Made by a program: the position numbers and the translations under genes
Notes under the pieces: model-generated
What the model was told of the DNA's origin: nothing
The model's database searches: none
Seen by the model: the letters and a program-made list of their open reading frames with translations, nothing else
Virus record (IMG/VR): IMGVR_UViG_3300009163_000078
Span: 1 to 39,424 of that record
Direction: 5' to 3' (one strand)
Source of the DNA: a virus
Length of the DNA: 39,424 nt
In this document: positions 1 to 7,847 of the stretch, one piece after another
Position numbering within the stretch: the first letter of the stretch is position 1
How the letters are laid out: each line of letters begins with the position of its first letter

Positions 1-17
1 TACCACTTGCTGGTAAG

Positions 18-530
18 TTGGGTCTAAGGTTTCTACAGATTGGTGCCTTTACAGGCGATGCAACTGCATGGCTAGTAGATAACGTACTAACCCAGAAAAA
101 TTCAATCTTAGAAGATGTAGATATTTGGACTGGCTCAGATGAAGAAGAGCATAAACAGATGGACTGGCTAGATGTTGAACGTGTATACGATTCACGTATT
201 GCCTTTCGACCTAATGTAATTAAATATAAGATGGACAGCAAAGAGTTTCTTCGTTCTATTGAAGAACCAACTTTTGACTTTATCTACATAGATGGAGACC
301 ACACCGCAGAAGGTGTGCTACAAGATGCAGTGCTTGCTTGGCGATTACTTAAGCCAGGTGGGATTATGGCATTTGATGACTATCTATGGGAAGACCCTAG
401 AGGTATTGAGTTCCAGCCAGGCTGGTCAATAGATACCTTTGTAGGAGCAGTCAAAGAAGAATCAAAAGTTTTACTATCAAACTCACAAGTATGGCTAAGG
501 AAAAATAATGACAGCAGCCTGGACACGTAA
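18..530 (+). CDS. Class I SAM-dependent methyltransferase, 5' end uncertain
   Basis: Rossmann-fold methyltransferase of the small Methyltransf_24-like type; the substrate cannot be read from sequence. The SAM-binding glycine motif (QIGAFTGDATAW) lies at about residues 7-18, an acidic motif FIYIDGDH near residue 90, and the post-core motif LLKPGGIMAFDDY at about 110-122, so the core is present. The frame stays open upstream to position 3, so the start is uncertain. TTG at 18 gives a sensible start just before motif I but has no clear ribosome-binding site. If the window is circular, the preceding gene would stop at 27, giving a 10-base overlap. The gene overlaps the next by 23 bases. It sits with head genes and may modify a virion component, glycan or nucleotide; that is inference. 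Confidence 0.75.
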   Translation: MGLRFLQIGAFTGDATAWLVDNVLTQKNSILEDVDIWTGSDEEEHKQMDWLDVERVYDSRIAFRPNVIKYKMDSKEFLRSIEEPTFDFIYIDGDHTAEGVLQDAVLAWRLLKPGGIMAFDDYLWEDPRGIEFQPGWSIDTFVGAVKEESKVLLSNSQVWLRKNNDSSLDT

Positions 531-798
531 AGAAGGCAAGAATCCTAAAGGTGGACTCAATGCCAAAGGTAGAGCATCTTATAAAGGTGGCACTCTTAAA
601 GCCCCTGTAAAGTCTGGAGATAACCCTAGAAGGGCATCTTTCCTAGCCCGTATGGGCGGAATGCCAGGACCAGAGCGCAAGCCTGACGGCTCGCCAACAA
701 GATTGCTTTTATCTCTACAGGCTTGGGGTGCATCATCTAAGGCTGATGCTAAGGCTAAGGCTGCAGCAATTTCTAAAAGAAACAAGAGTAAAAAATAA
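508..798 (+). CDS. Small basic phage protein, DUF6321-like
   Basis: A 96-residue, strongly basic protein rich in Lys, Gly and Ala. The pattern AWTRKEGKNPKGGLN at the N-terminus, then DNPRRASFLARMGGMPGPE and a SLQAWGASSKADA segment, matches my memory of the DUF6321 family of environmental phages; no function is known. The C-terminus is a lysine-rich tail. It is the first of four tiny basic genes joined by 1-base overlaps of the TAATG type (798, 980, 1216), so translation is probably coupled. A DNA-binding or head-completion role is possible from charge and position, but that is inference. Confidence 0.75.
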   Translation: MTAAWTRKEGKNPKGGLNAKGRASYKGGTLKAPVKSGDNPRRASFLARMGGMPGPERKPDGSPTRLLLSLQAWGASSKADAKAKAAAISKRNKSKK

Positions 799-980
799 TG
801 GCTGTTAAAAAGAAATCAACAGTTAATGCTGCTGGTAACTATACAAAGCCAACAATGCGTGCTTCTTTGTTTAAGAAAATTAAGGCTGGCTCTGCAGGTG
901 GAGACCCTGGGGAATGGTCAGCGCGTAAAGCGCAACTGCTAGCGGTTCAATATAAGAAGGCAGGCGGGGGCTACAAGTAA
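798..980 (+). CDS. Tiny basic conserved phage protein
   Basis: A 60-residue basic protein. It contains NAAGNYTKPTMRASLFKKI followed by a segment GEWSARKAQLLAVQYKK and ends in GGGYK. I recognise this layout as a recurrent small protein of uncultured aquatic phages but know no function. ATG overlaps the previous stop (TAATG) and its own stop overlaps the next ATG. No membrane segment or cysteine is visible. Its neighbours and charge suggest it acts with the flanking basic proteins. Confidence 0.7.
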   Translation: MAVKKKSTVNAAGNYTKPTMRASLFKKIKAGSAGGDPGEWSARKAQLLAVQYKKAGGGYK

Positions 981-1216
981 TGGCACTTGCTAAGTCTCAA
1001 CAGTCACTTAAGAATTGGAGTGCACAGAAGTGGAAGACTTCTGACGGCACACCATCAAAAGGTAAGAAGAGATATTTGCCTGCTGCTGCTTGGGCTTCTT
1101 TAAGCCCTGCAGAAAAAGCAGCAACCAATAAAGCCAAGGCTGTAGGTAATGCCAAAGGTAAACAATTTGTAAAGCAACCTAAATCAATTGCAAAGAAAAC
1201 GGCGGGATATAGATAA
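980..1216 (+). CDS. Small basic conserved phage protein, possibly DUF5872-like
   Basis: A 78-residue basic protein: SLKNWSAQKWKTSDGTPSKG at the start, KKRYLPAAAWASLSPAEKAA in the middle and GKQFVKQPKSIAKKT at the end. This layout resembles small proteins of large DNA viruses and phages grouped, as far as I recall, under DUF5872; the family name is tentative and no function is established. It is coupled to both neighbours by 1-base overlaps. The motif 'RYLPxxA..SLSPAEKAA' may form a short helical hairpin. The lysine content would suit nucleic-acid contact. Confidence 0.7.
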   Translation: MALAKSQQSLKNWSAQKWKTSDGTPSKGKKRYLPAAAWASLSPAEKAATNKAKAVGNAKGKQFVKQPKSIAKKTAGYR

Positions 1217-1401
1217 TGAAAAATGGTTCATCAAAAACAGAATTAAAACAAGATATAAAAATGACTAAAGGTATGACTCCTGCTCAAAAATCTGTTTATA
1301 TGAAAGCCGATAGAAAAATGCATGCTAAAGAATTGCCTAATAAAAAAGAAATAAAAATAGGCGCAACCTTACGTAAAAAAATCATTACTAAAAAAGGATA
1401 A
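1216..1401 (+). CDS. Tiny lysine-rich protein of unknown function
   Basis: A 61-residue protein with about a quarter lysine. The central part (MTKGMTPAQKSVYMKADRK) looks helical and amphipathic. No known domain is recognised. It starts at the overlapping stop of the previous gene and is followed three bases later by the next gene, whose ribosome-binding site (AAAGGA) lies inside its 3' end. It is the last of the four basic microgenes. It may be a virion-associated DNA-binding protein, but only composition supports this. Confidence 0.65.
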   Translation: MKNGSSKTELKQDIKMTKGMTPAQKSVYMKADRKMHAKELPNKKEIKIGATLRKKIITKKG

Positions 1402-1404
1402 CTA

Positions 1405-1659
1405 ATGGCACTAGGCAAAGATGGTAGCAGTCTTACTGCAGAACTTAATCGCCTTGCTGGTACAACTGGCAAAGCACAACAGGGTGCAGCAAATACTTAT
1501 GCTGGCACAACTGGTCTAGGTTTAGTTGCAGCCCTTAACTATAAAGCCAGCGCTGTTCGTCAACCTTCTGCATACAAAGGTCTTAATGCTATCTGCAATG
1601 AACTTGCATCTACTACTGGTAAATCTGCAGTTGCAGCACTAAGGAGCATAAACGTATAA
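1405..1659 (+). CDS. Small conserved head/neck-region protein
   Basis: An 84-residue Ala/Gly/Thr-rich protein with two GTTG-type turns (AGTTGKAQ and AGTTGLGL) and a predicted helix around AYKGLNAICNELA. An AAAGGA ribosome-binding site precedes the ATG at 1405, and the stop overlaps the next gene's ATG. I recognise no family name. Its place immediately upstream of the head-tail adaptor suggests a minor structural or assembly role; this is inference from context. Confidence 0.65.
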   Translation: MALGKDGSSLTAELNRLAGTTGKAQQGAANTYAGTTGLGLVAALNYKASAVRQPSAYKGLNAICNELASTTGKSAVAALRSINV

Positions 1660-2585
1660 TGACTACTTTAACGGATATGATTAATGAAGTATCTATTAAC
1701 CTTTCAGGTTATACACTTCAGCAAGACCGTGCTACTCATATTACGGCAGATGTAGCAGCAACTGCATCTACTATTGCTGCACCCATTACTCTATCCCTTG
1801 CATCTACTGACAGTGTAGGCAAAGGCATCATTGAGATTGATGAAGAACTATTTTGGGTAGATAACTATGACCGAGTTGGTAACACAGCAACTATTGCTCC
1901 TTATGGTAGAGCATATCTAGGTACTACTCTTGCTGCACATACAGCAGGTACTAAAGTTACTATTGCTCCTACATTCCCACGTTTTGTAATTAAGCGAGCA
2001 ATCAACGATACTATTACCGCAATTGGTTCATCTATCTTTGCAGCCAAAACAACTACTATTACATCTAATGCTGCAGTCTCAGCCTTTAGATTACCTGCTA
2101 CTGGTACTACTTTAAACATTCGTTCTATTCTTGCTGTTGCATATCAGGCATTAGGTGCAACTAAAGAATGGATTCCTATCCGTACTTACCGCTTTGATGG
2201 TAATGCTAACTCAACTGCATTTACCAGCGGTCAAACTTTATCTATATATGATTACATTCCTTCAGGGCGTACTGTTCAAATTGTATACTCTACTAATCCA
2301 ACTTCTTTTTCTACTAATGCAGATATATTTACAGACACTACTGGTTTGCCTGAGTCTTGCAAAGACTTAGTTATTCTTGGTGCCACCTATCGTTTGCTGT
2401 CTAATCTTGACCCAGCACGTGCGTCAATGGTTAGCCCACAGGCAGATGAGACAGACTCCAAGCGTCCATACGGCTCATCTCAATCACTTACTAGACAAGT
2501 TTATACTTTGTTTACTCAAAGACTAAACGAAGAAATAAAGAAACAGCAAGACAAATATCCTATCCGTGTCCACTATTCTCTTTGA
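1659..2585 (+). CDS. Putative head-tail adaptor (connector) protein
   Basis: A 308-residue protein. The N-terminal helix (MTTLTDMINEVSINLSGY) and the C-terminal helical part (about residues 235-300, LVILGATYRLLSNLDPARAS then LTRQVYTLFTQRLNEEIKKQ) are typical of phage adaptor proteins of the gp6/DUF6682 kind that sit under the portal. A beta-rich insertion at about residues 40-105 (EIDEELFWVDNY ... GRAYLGTT) resembles a module at the N-terminus of the following tail fibre, hinting that both contact the same part of the neck. The gene follows the head genes and precedes the tail genes, as expected. The family assignment is by architecture rather than a diagnostic motif. Confidence 0.6.
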   Translation: MTTLTDMINEVSINLSGYTLQQDRATHITADVAATASTIAAPITLSLASTDSVGKGIIEIDEELFWVDNYDRVGNTATIAPYGRAYLGTTLAAHTAGTKVTIAPTFPRFVIKRAINDTITAIGSSIFAAKTTTITSNAAVSAFRLPATGTTLNIRSILAVAYQALGATKEWIPIRTYRFDGNANSTAFTSGQTLSIYDYIPSGRTVQIVYSTNPTSFSTNADIFTDTTGLPESCKDLVILGATYRLLSNLDPARASMVSPQADETDSKRPYGSSQSLTRQVYTLFTQRLNEEIKKQQDKYPIRVHYSL

Positions 2586-2596
2586 TAGGCAGATAA

Positions 2597-4930
2597 ATGA
2601 CAACTAGAAAATACTCATCCAGAGCACAACAGACCACACTAAGCAGCGGCATTACCTCTGGTGATGTAACTATGACTGTAGGTTCTGGTGCTAACCTAAT
2701 GGGTGGTAAGACACCCGCAGTAGGTGAAACCTATACCGTTGTCATTGACCCTGATACGGCTCTTGAAGAAATTGTAGATGTAAGTAACTACGCATCTGGT
2801 AACACTCTTACCATTGCTAGAGGTATTGACGGCTCAACTGCGGTAGCCCACTCTGCTGGTGCAATAGTCAGACATATGGTTATTGGTCGTGACTTAAGCG
2901 AAGCCAATACTCATATTGAAGCAACCACGGGACACGGAGCAACAGGTGCAGTAGTTGGTACAACTAACACACAAACTTTAACTAATAAGACTTTAACTGC
3001 TCCTACTCTGACTACTCCAGCACTAGGTACACCAGCATCTGGTGTTATGACAAATGTGACTGGATTGCCTTTGACTACTGCTGTGACTGGAACATTGCCA
3101 GTAGCCAACGGTGGTACTGGTGTAGTAACTTCAACTGGTACTGGTAATACAGTCCTTTCAACTTCTCCTACATTGGTAACACCAGTGCTAGGAACTCCAA
3201 CTTCAGCAACACTTACTAATGCTACTGGTCTTCCTATCTCAACTGGTGTATCTGGTCTTGGCACAGGCGTAGCCACATTCCTTGCTACTCCTACTACTGC
3301 AAATCTATTGGCTGCAGTTACTGGTGAAACAGGTACTGGCGCTGTAGTCTTTGGCACTAGCCCAACAATTGCTACTCCTACAATTACTACTCCAACAGTA
3401 ACTGGTTTAATTCTTAATGATGCGAGCATTATCTTTGAAGGTGCTACTGCAGATGCTTTTGAAACTACTCTTACAGTAACAGACCCAACTGCTGACCGTA
3501 CAATTACACTGCCTAACGTAACTGGAACTGTAGTTACTACTGGTGATACTGGCACAGTAACTGGCACAATGATTGCCAGCGATACAATTGTTAATGCTGA
3601 TATAAATTCGGCAGCCGCTATTGCTTACAGTAAGTTAAACCTTAACGGAACTATTACCTCTGCCGATTTAGTAGATGGCACTATTGTTAATGCTGACATC
3701 AATGCATCTGCTGCAATTGACTGGACTAAACTTGGTATATCTTCTACAGTATCATCTACTGAAATTGGATATGTTGATGGAGTAACATCAGCAATTCAAA
3801 CACAATTAGATGCTAAGTTACCTAAAACTGGTGGCACTATGTCTGGTGCTATTGCTATGGGTACTAGCAAGATTACTGGTATGGGTGACCCCACTCTTGC
3901 ACAAGATGCTGCAACTAAAGCATATGTAGATTTACAACGAGATAATCTTATTAACTCAGCGCCTGGTATCTATGATACTCTGGGTGAAATTGCAACAGCA
4001 ATCCAATCTGGTGGAACATTCTATGATTCCTTAGTACTCAAGTCTGGTAGCACAATGACTGGTGCTCTTACCTTGTCAGGTGCTCCAACTGTAGACTTAC
4101 ACGCTGCAACTAAACTCTATGTTGATACTGTGGCTGGTTCTGCTACGGCTGCTGCAGCCTCTGCTGCCGCTGCTGCAACAACTTATGACAACTTTGATGA
4201 CCGCTACTTAGGTGCTAAGTCATCTGCCCCAACGTTAGATAATGATGGCAACTCACTTATTACTGGTGCTATTTACTGGAATACTCCTGGCGCTACTATG
4301 TATGCTTGGACAGGTTCTGCTTGGGGTTCTATCTCCTCATCTGCTGAAATCTATCGTTACAAGTTTATTGCTACAGGTGGAGAAACATCTGTATCAGGTG
4401 CTGATGCATCTTCTCAAACTCTTGCATATATTGTTGGCAAAGAGCAGGTATACCTTAACGGTGTACTTCTTGTTCGTGGTACAGATTACACAGCAACTAC
4501 TGGCTCAAGTATTACAGCACTTGCTGCCCTTGTTGCATCTGATGTGCTAGAGATTATTACTTTTACTGCACTCAGCGTAGTAACCGACATTCCTCAATCT
4601 ATAGTAGATGCCAAGGGTGACTTAGTTGTAGGTACTGCTGCTGACACTGTGGGCAGACTAGGCGTTGGAACTAACGGACAATACCTACAGGCTGACTCAA
4701 CTGCAGGCACAGGATTAGTTTGGTCAACAATATCTGGATACTCAGCACCAACTATTGGCTCTACGGTTGTTAACTCAGGAGCCACAGTAACAACAATTGC
4801 TGGTCTTACATTAACAGCACCAACTTTAACTGGAACAGTAACAGCATCTGGTGATATTACATTATCTGCTTCTGGAGCATTTGGAAGCGTTAAAGATTTT
4901 CAAACACTTAGCCTAATGGGAGCACTATAA
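2597..4930 (+). CDS. Long repetitive tail fibre protein
   Basis: A 777-residue, Thr/Gly/Ala/Val-rich fibre. The N-terminal ~110 residues form a beta-rich head domain that probably anchors to the neck or tail. Then come triple-helix-type fibre repeats: [30 protein letters not shown], and variants such as [14 protein letters not shown], which are typical of phage tail fibres. Residues ~388-407 hold a [20 protein letters not shown] module that recurs twice in the next gene. An Ala-rich coiled-coil-like stretch ([17 protein letters not shown]) is followed by domains with AWTGSAWG and [14 protein letters not shown], the latter a common fibre motif. It most likely forms a trimeric receptor-binding fibre. 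A short gap of 11 bases separates it from the adaptor. Confidence 0.85.
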   Translation: MTTRKYSSRAQQTTLSSGITSGDVTMTVGSGANLMGGKTPAVGETYTVVIDPDTALEEIVDVSNYASGNTLTIARGIDGSTAVAHSAGAIVRHMVIGRDLSEANTHIEATTGHGATGAVVGTTNTQTLTNKTLTAPTLTTPALGTPASGVMTNVTGLPLTTAVTGTLPVANGGTGVVTSTGTGNTVLSTSPTLVTPVLGTPTSATLTNATGLPISTGVSGLGTGVATFLATPTTANLLAAVTGETGTGAVVFGTSPTIATPTITTPTVTGLILNDASIIFEGATADAFETTLTVTDPTADRTITLPNVTGTVVTTGDTGTVTGTMIASDTIVNADINSAAAIAYSKLNLNGTITSADLVDGTIVNADINASAAIDWTKLGISSTVSSTEIGYVDGVTSAIQTQLDAKLPKTGGTMSGAIAMGTSKITGMGDPTLAQDAATKAYVDLQRDNLINSAPGIYDTLGEIATAIQSGGTFYDSLVLKSGSTMTGALTLSGAPTVDLHAATKLYVDTVAGSATAAAASAAAAATTYDNFDDRYLGAKSSAPTLDNDGNSLITGAIYWNTPGATMYAWTGSAWGSISSSAEIYRYKFIATGGETSVSGADASSQTLAYIVGKEQVYLNGVLLVRGTDYTATTGSSITALAALVASDVLEIITFTALSVVTDIPQSIVDAKGDLVVGTAADTVGRLGVGTNGQYLQADSTAGTGLVWSTISGYSAPTIGSTVVNSGATVTTIAGLTLTAPTLTGTVTASGDITLSASGAFGSVKDFQTLSLMGAL

Positions 4931-5739
4931 TGACTAAAGCAAGAGACCTAGCAAACTCCGCAGCAGCATTTGCTGCCGTATCTGCCACAGAACTTGGCTA
5001 TGTAGATGGAGTCACTTCTGCCATCCAAACTCAAATAGATGGTAAGCAAGCAATTAATGCTAACGTGTCCACAACTGAACTTGGATACCTAGATGGTGTT
5101 ACCTCTGCTATTCAGACACAGATTGATGCTAAGTTGGCAACAGCAACTGCCTCATCAACATACATTCCTAAGACTCTTACAACTACAACTGGTGACATTA
5201 TCTATGCGTCAGGTGCTAACACACCTGCTCGCCTAGGTATAGGTTCTTCCGCTCAGGTTCTTACCGTATCTAGTGGGGTTCCTGCTTGGACAACCGTGTC
5301 TTCTTATACGGCACTTCCTGCATTTTTTGCATACAGGGGCACATCTAATCAATCAATTTCAGCGGCTACATGGACAAAGGTTCAATTTAACGCCGAGAGT
5401 TTTGACACCGATAGTTGCTTTGATTCAACAACTAATTACCGATTTACTCCAACTAAATCGGGCTATTATCAAATAAATGCAAATCTTTACCTTGACACGA
5501 CTAACGATGGAAATCGAAATATCTTCACTTTTTATAAAAACGGAAGTGCCTATGCAACATTCCAAAACAATATTCGCCGAGGTAGCACAGCGGGTGAATT
5601 AGGTATGGGCGGTTCAACTTTGATGTATTTCAACGGCTCAAGTGATTATATGGAAGTTTATGTGTATTCAACTTCAAGTTCAACTTTAAATTACGGTCAG
5701 GTAGATACAATGTTCAGCGGAATAGGAATCAGGTCATAA
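4930..5739 (+). CDS. Second tail fibre protein with C1q-like tip
   Basis: A 269-residue protein. Residues ~15-70 hold two copies of the module (T/S)TELGY(V/L)[10 protein letters not shown] shared with the preceding fibre. A short SGVPAWTTVSSY linker follows. The C-terminal ~130 residues start with PAFFAYRGTSNQSI and contain TKVQFNAESFDTDSCFD, RFTPTKSGYYQINANLYLD and FYKNG, which match the jelly-roll C1q/TNF-like domain often found at phage fibre tips. It starts on the overlapping stop of the previous gene (TAATG). The architecture suggests a short fibre or a fibre distal part that binds a host surface molecule. Confidence 0.8.
   Translation: MTKARDLANSAAAFAAVSATELGYVDGVTSAIQTQIDGKQAINANVSTTELGYLDGVTSAIQTQIDAKLATATASSTYIPKTLTTTTGDIIYASGANTPARLGIGSSAQVLTVSSGVPAWTTVSSYTALPAFFAYRGTSNQSISAATWTKVQFNAESFDTDSCFDSTTNYRFTPTKSGYYQINANLYLDTTNDGNRNIFTFYKNGSAYATFQNNIRRGSTAGELGMGGSTLMYFNGSSDYMEVYVYSTSSSTLNYGQVDTMFSGIGIRS
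4987..5133 (+). repeat. Tandem fibre module; third copy at 3758-3817
   Basis: Two 60-base units at 4987-5046 and 5074-5133 each encode about 20 residues reading T-E-L-G-Y[11 protein letters not shown]. A third copy lies in the upstream fibre gene at 3758-3817. Protein identity is much higher than DNA identity, because synonymous positions differ, so the copies are old or under protein-level selection. Confidence 0.8.
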
Positions 5740-5906
5740 TGTCACTTTACGATTTAATCATTGCAGAATATCCTGAATTAATTGATAGCGCTTCATTTTA
5801 TGATGGCACAATCATGCTTCGGGATGATTCAGACGGCACAGGCGCATACATCGAGACCTGGAATTATTCAAAACCTATTCCTGAAGGACTTAAAATTGGC
5901 AAATAA
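5739..5906 (+). CDS. Short XkdW-like tail protein
   Basis: A 55-residue reading frame starting on the overlapping stop of the fibre gene (CATAATG). It reads MSLYDLIIAEYPELIDSASF and continues with GTIMLRDDSDGTGAYIETWN, ending PIPEGLKIGK. The layout, a short N-terminal helix ending in YPEL, then a strand with a DSDG turn and an aromatic strand, resembles the small XkdW-like proteins found beside phage fibre genes. A fibre assembly or attachment role is plausible by position. Its small size and coupling to the fibre gene make it easy to miss. Confidence 0.7.
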   Translation: MSLYDLIIAEYPELIDSASFYDGTIMLRDDSDGTGAYIETWNYSKPIPEGLKIGK

Positions 5907-5959
5907 ACTAAGACAAAATAAAACTTTTTTTCTAACTAACAATCGAAAGGTAGTAACTA

Positions 5960-6262
5960 ATGGCTACAACAACTAAAGCGCTGGCTCGTATAGCAGCAGC
6001 AACATCAAGCACGACACTATACACAGTACCAGCATCAACCACTACGGTTGTAACTAACATTGTGGTGACTAACTCTGCATCATCTGCAGCAACATTTACT
6101 ATTACGCTTGACGCTGTTGATTTGTTTAAGGACGCAGCCATTGCTGCTAACTCAACTGCAACATTTGACCTTAAACAAGTGCTTGCAACAACTAAGATTA
6201 TTGCTGGTCTTGCATCAGCAGTTACAGTTAAATTTCATATCAGCGGAGTGGAGATAGTATAA
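5960..6262 (+). CDS. Small beta-rich virion protein
   Basis: A 100-residue protein that appears to be one beta-sandwich: TTLYTVPASTTTVVTNIVVTN, then AATFTITLDAVDLF and a C-terminal TVKFHISGVEI strand. The opening 'LYTVPA.TT.VVTNIVV' is a recurrent pattern in small phage tail or decoration proteins. An AAAGGTAG ribosome-binding site lies before ATG 5960. It is coupled to the next gene by a 1-base overlap. Probably a minor tail or fibre-associated subunit. Confidence 0.65.
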   Translation: MATTTKALARIAAATSSTTLYTVPASTTTVVTNIVVTNSASSAATFTITLDAVDLFKDAAIAANSTATFDLKQVLATTKIIAGLASAVTVKFHISGVEIV

Positions 6263-7125
6263 TGGCATCAGCAGTATTTCCGACACCATCCTCATCTTCT
6301 ATTAATGCTAGTGCGGTAACTTGCACATCTGCAAATACTCTTTATGGATTAAACCAAACATTTGCTCCTGGTGTTTATACAATTACTTGCGTAAACACAA
6401 CTATTGCAAATGTACAATTCTATTCAGATATAAGCACTCTTATTACAACTGCAACAACAAGTAGCGGAACAGTAACAATCAATCTTGGAACTACTGCAGA
6501 TAGAATTAGAGTGTGGACAGATACTGGTTCTAGTGTTGTTGTCACAATTACGCTGACTGCTTCTGCTTTAACAAGCACATTTAGTGGAACTCTTGACACA
6601 ATTACTTCAAGCGGAACCTATACTGGTACATCAACATCTGGCTATGGATATGTTCTTGCTATCGGTCCAGGTGGAGGCGGCGGCGGTAGCGGAAACAGTG
6701 GAGCCAACGGAGGACAAGGCGGTGGTGCTGGTACAGCATCCTATGGAATCTTACAACTAACGGGAAACTTATCCGTCACAATTGGAACTGCTGGTAATGG
6801 CGGTGCTGCAACAGTAGGTGGCAACGCTGGCACTAGCACATCTATTGGAGCGCAATCTGCGTCTGGTGGTACAGCAGGTACGGCAATGTACCGAAATGAT
6901 AATTATCGTGGACTTAGCGGCTCAAGTTTAACAACTGCATATAGTTTCTTTAGTGGAAGTGCAACTATTGGTACAGGCGGCAATGGTGGTGAAGACGGCG
7001 GAGTTGCTAATAGCGGAAATGGCTACGGCGCAGGCGGTGGCGGCGGTGGTGCTTCAAACGGAACTCCTACTGCACGTGCTGGTGCTGCAGGACGCCCTGG
7101 CGTAGTTTACGTATTAAAATTCTAA
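6262..7125 (+). CDS. Glycine-rich adhesin-like tail protein
   Basis: A 287-residue protein. The N-terminal ~130 residues are Ser/Thr-rich beta structure with the segment GLNQTFAPGVYTITCVNTT. The C-terminal half is glycine-rich: GPGGGGGGSGNSGANGGQGG at about residue 134, NLSVTIGTAGNGGAATVGGN, GTGGNGGEDGGV, GAGGGGGGASNG, and a final strand PGVVYVLKF. This resembles polyglycine-sandwich adhesins such as the tip protein gp38 of T4-like phages and other glycine-rich receptor-binding proteins. It lies in the fibre cluster and is a strong candidate for a host-range determinant. The adhesin role is inference from composition and context. Confidence 0.7.
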   Translation: MASAVFPTPSSSSINASAVTCTSANTLYGLNQTFAPGVYTITCVNTTIANVQFYSDISTLITTATTSSGTVTINLGTTADRIRVWTDTGSSVVVTITLTASALTSTFSGTLDTITSSGTYTGTSTSGYGYVLAIGPGGGGGGSGNSGANGGQGGGAGTASYGILQLTGNLSVTIGTAGNGGAATVGGNAGTSTSIGAQSASGGTAGTAMYRNDNYRGLSGSSLTTAYSFFSGSATIGTGGNGGEDGGVANSGNGYGAGGGGGGASNGTPTARAGAAGRPGVVYVLKF

Positions 7126-7149
7126 AAAAAATGTAATTAGGGGACGCAA

Positions 7150-7833
7150 ATGAATATTACGTTTACAAACATATCTGGATTCGATGGCTTGGAGCAGCCA
7201 CAACCTGCTTCCAAGTTCATTCCAGATTGGTACAAAAATATGGAATCACATATTGGTGGAGATAAAAAACCAAATGGTGATGGTGGAAGTAAGGCTACAA
7301 TTAAACGTTGTATGCCAGTCTTTGATGCTATCAATGCTGGTTATATCATTACGTCTCCTGCCGATATATATGTAACCATTAAAGATGGTGAACAATTTTT
7401 TGAATGGTCTTCATTAAATCTTATTAAATTCCATCCTATTGAACAAGCACCAGCACATCCAAAAAGAAATAAACACGCATATCCCAAGTGGAATAACTAC
7501 TGGTCTATCCGTACCCCTAAAGGGTACTCAACAATGTTTGTAGAACCTATGCACCGTGAGTCAGTCTTTGCAATCTTTCCAGGAATTGTAGATACAGATG
7601 AATACTATGCTCCAGTTAACTTTCCGTTTACAGTTAATGACCCAGAGTTTGAAGGGTTAATTCCTAAAGGAACTCCTATTGCTCAGGTTATACCATTCAA
7701 ACGAGAGTCTTGGACTATGCAATTTGGTGGAGAAAAAGAAATTAAAGAACAGGCAAACTTAACAAATAAATTAAATACTAGATTCTTTGATAGATACAAG
7801 ACTATGTTTAGACAAAATAAAGAGTACAAATAA
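7150..7833 (+). CDS. Conserved phage protein of unknown function
   Basis: A 227-residue soluble protein with many aromatic residues. Notable segments are KFIPDWYKNMESHIGG near the start, TIKRCMPVFDAINAGYII, the SPADIYVTIKDGEQFFEWS strand, and FPGIVDTDEYYAPVNFPFTV then GTPIAQVIPFKRESW. I recall close relatives in T4-like cyanophage and other environmental phage genomes, all without a known role. Two His-containing segments (IKFHPIEQAPAHP and EPMHRES) could hold a metal site, but no known catalytic motif is complete. It is inserted between receptor-binding proteins and the large tail protein; a GGGGAC site precedes the ATG. Confidence 0.7.
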   Translation: MNITFTNISGFDGLEQPQPASKFIPDWYKNMESHIGGDKKPNGDGGSKATIKRCMPVFDAINAGYIITSPADIYVTIKDGEQFFEWSSLNLIKFHPIEQAPAHPKRNKHAYPKWNNYWSIRTPKGYSTMFVEPMHRESVFAIFPGIVDTDEYYAPVNFPFTVNDPEFEGLIPKGTPIAQVIPFKRESWTMQFGGEKEIKEQANLTNKLNTRFFDRYKTMFRQNKEYK

Positions 7834-7847
7834 CCTTAAGGAGTAAC

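Noticed and set aside
2911-3567. A 218-codon minus-strand frame opposite the tail fibre
   Set aside because: It is a mirror of the repetitive Thr/Gly codons on the plus strand, with a Val/Pro-rich low-complexity product and no start site.
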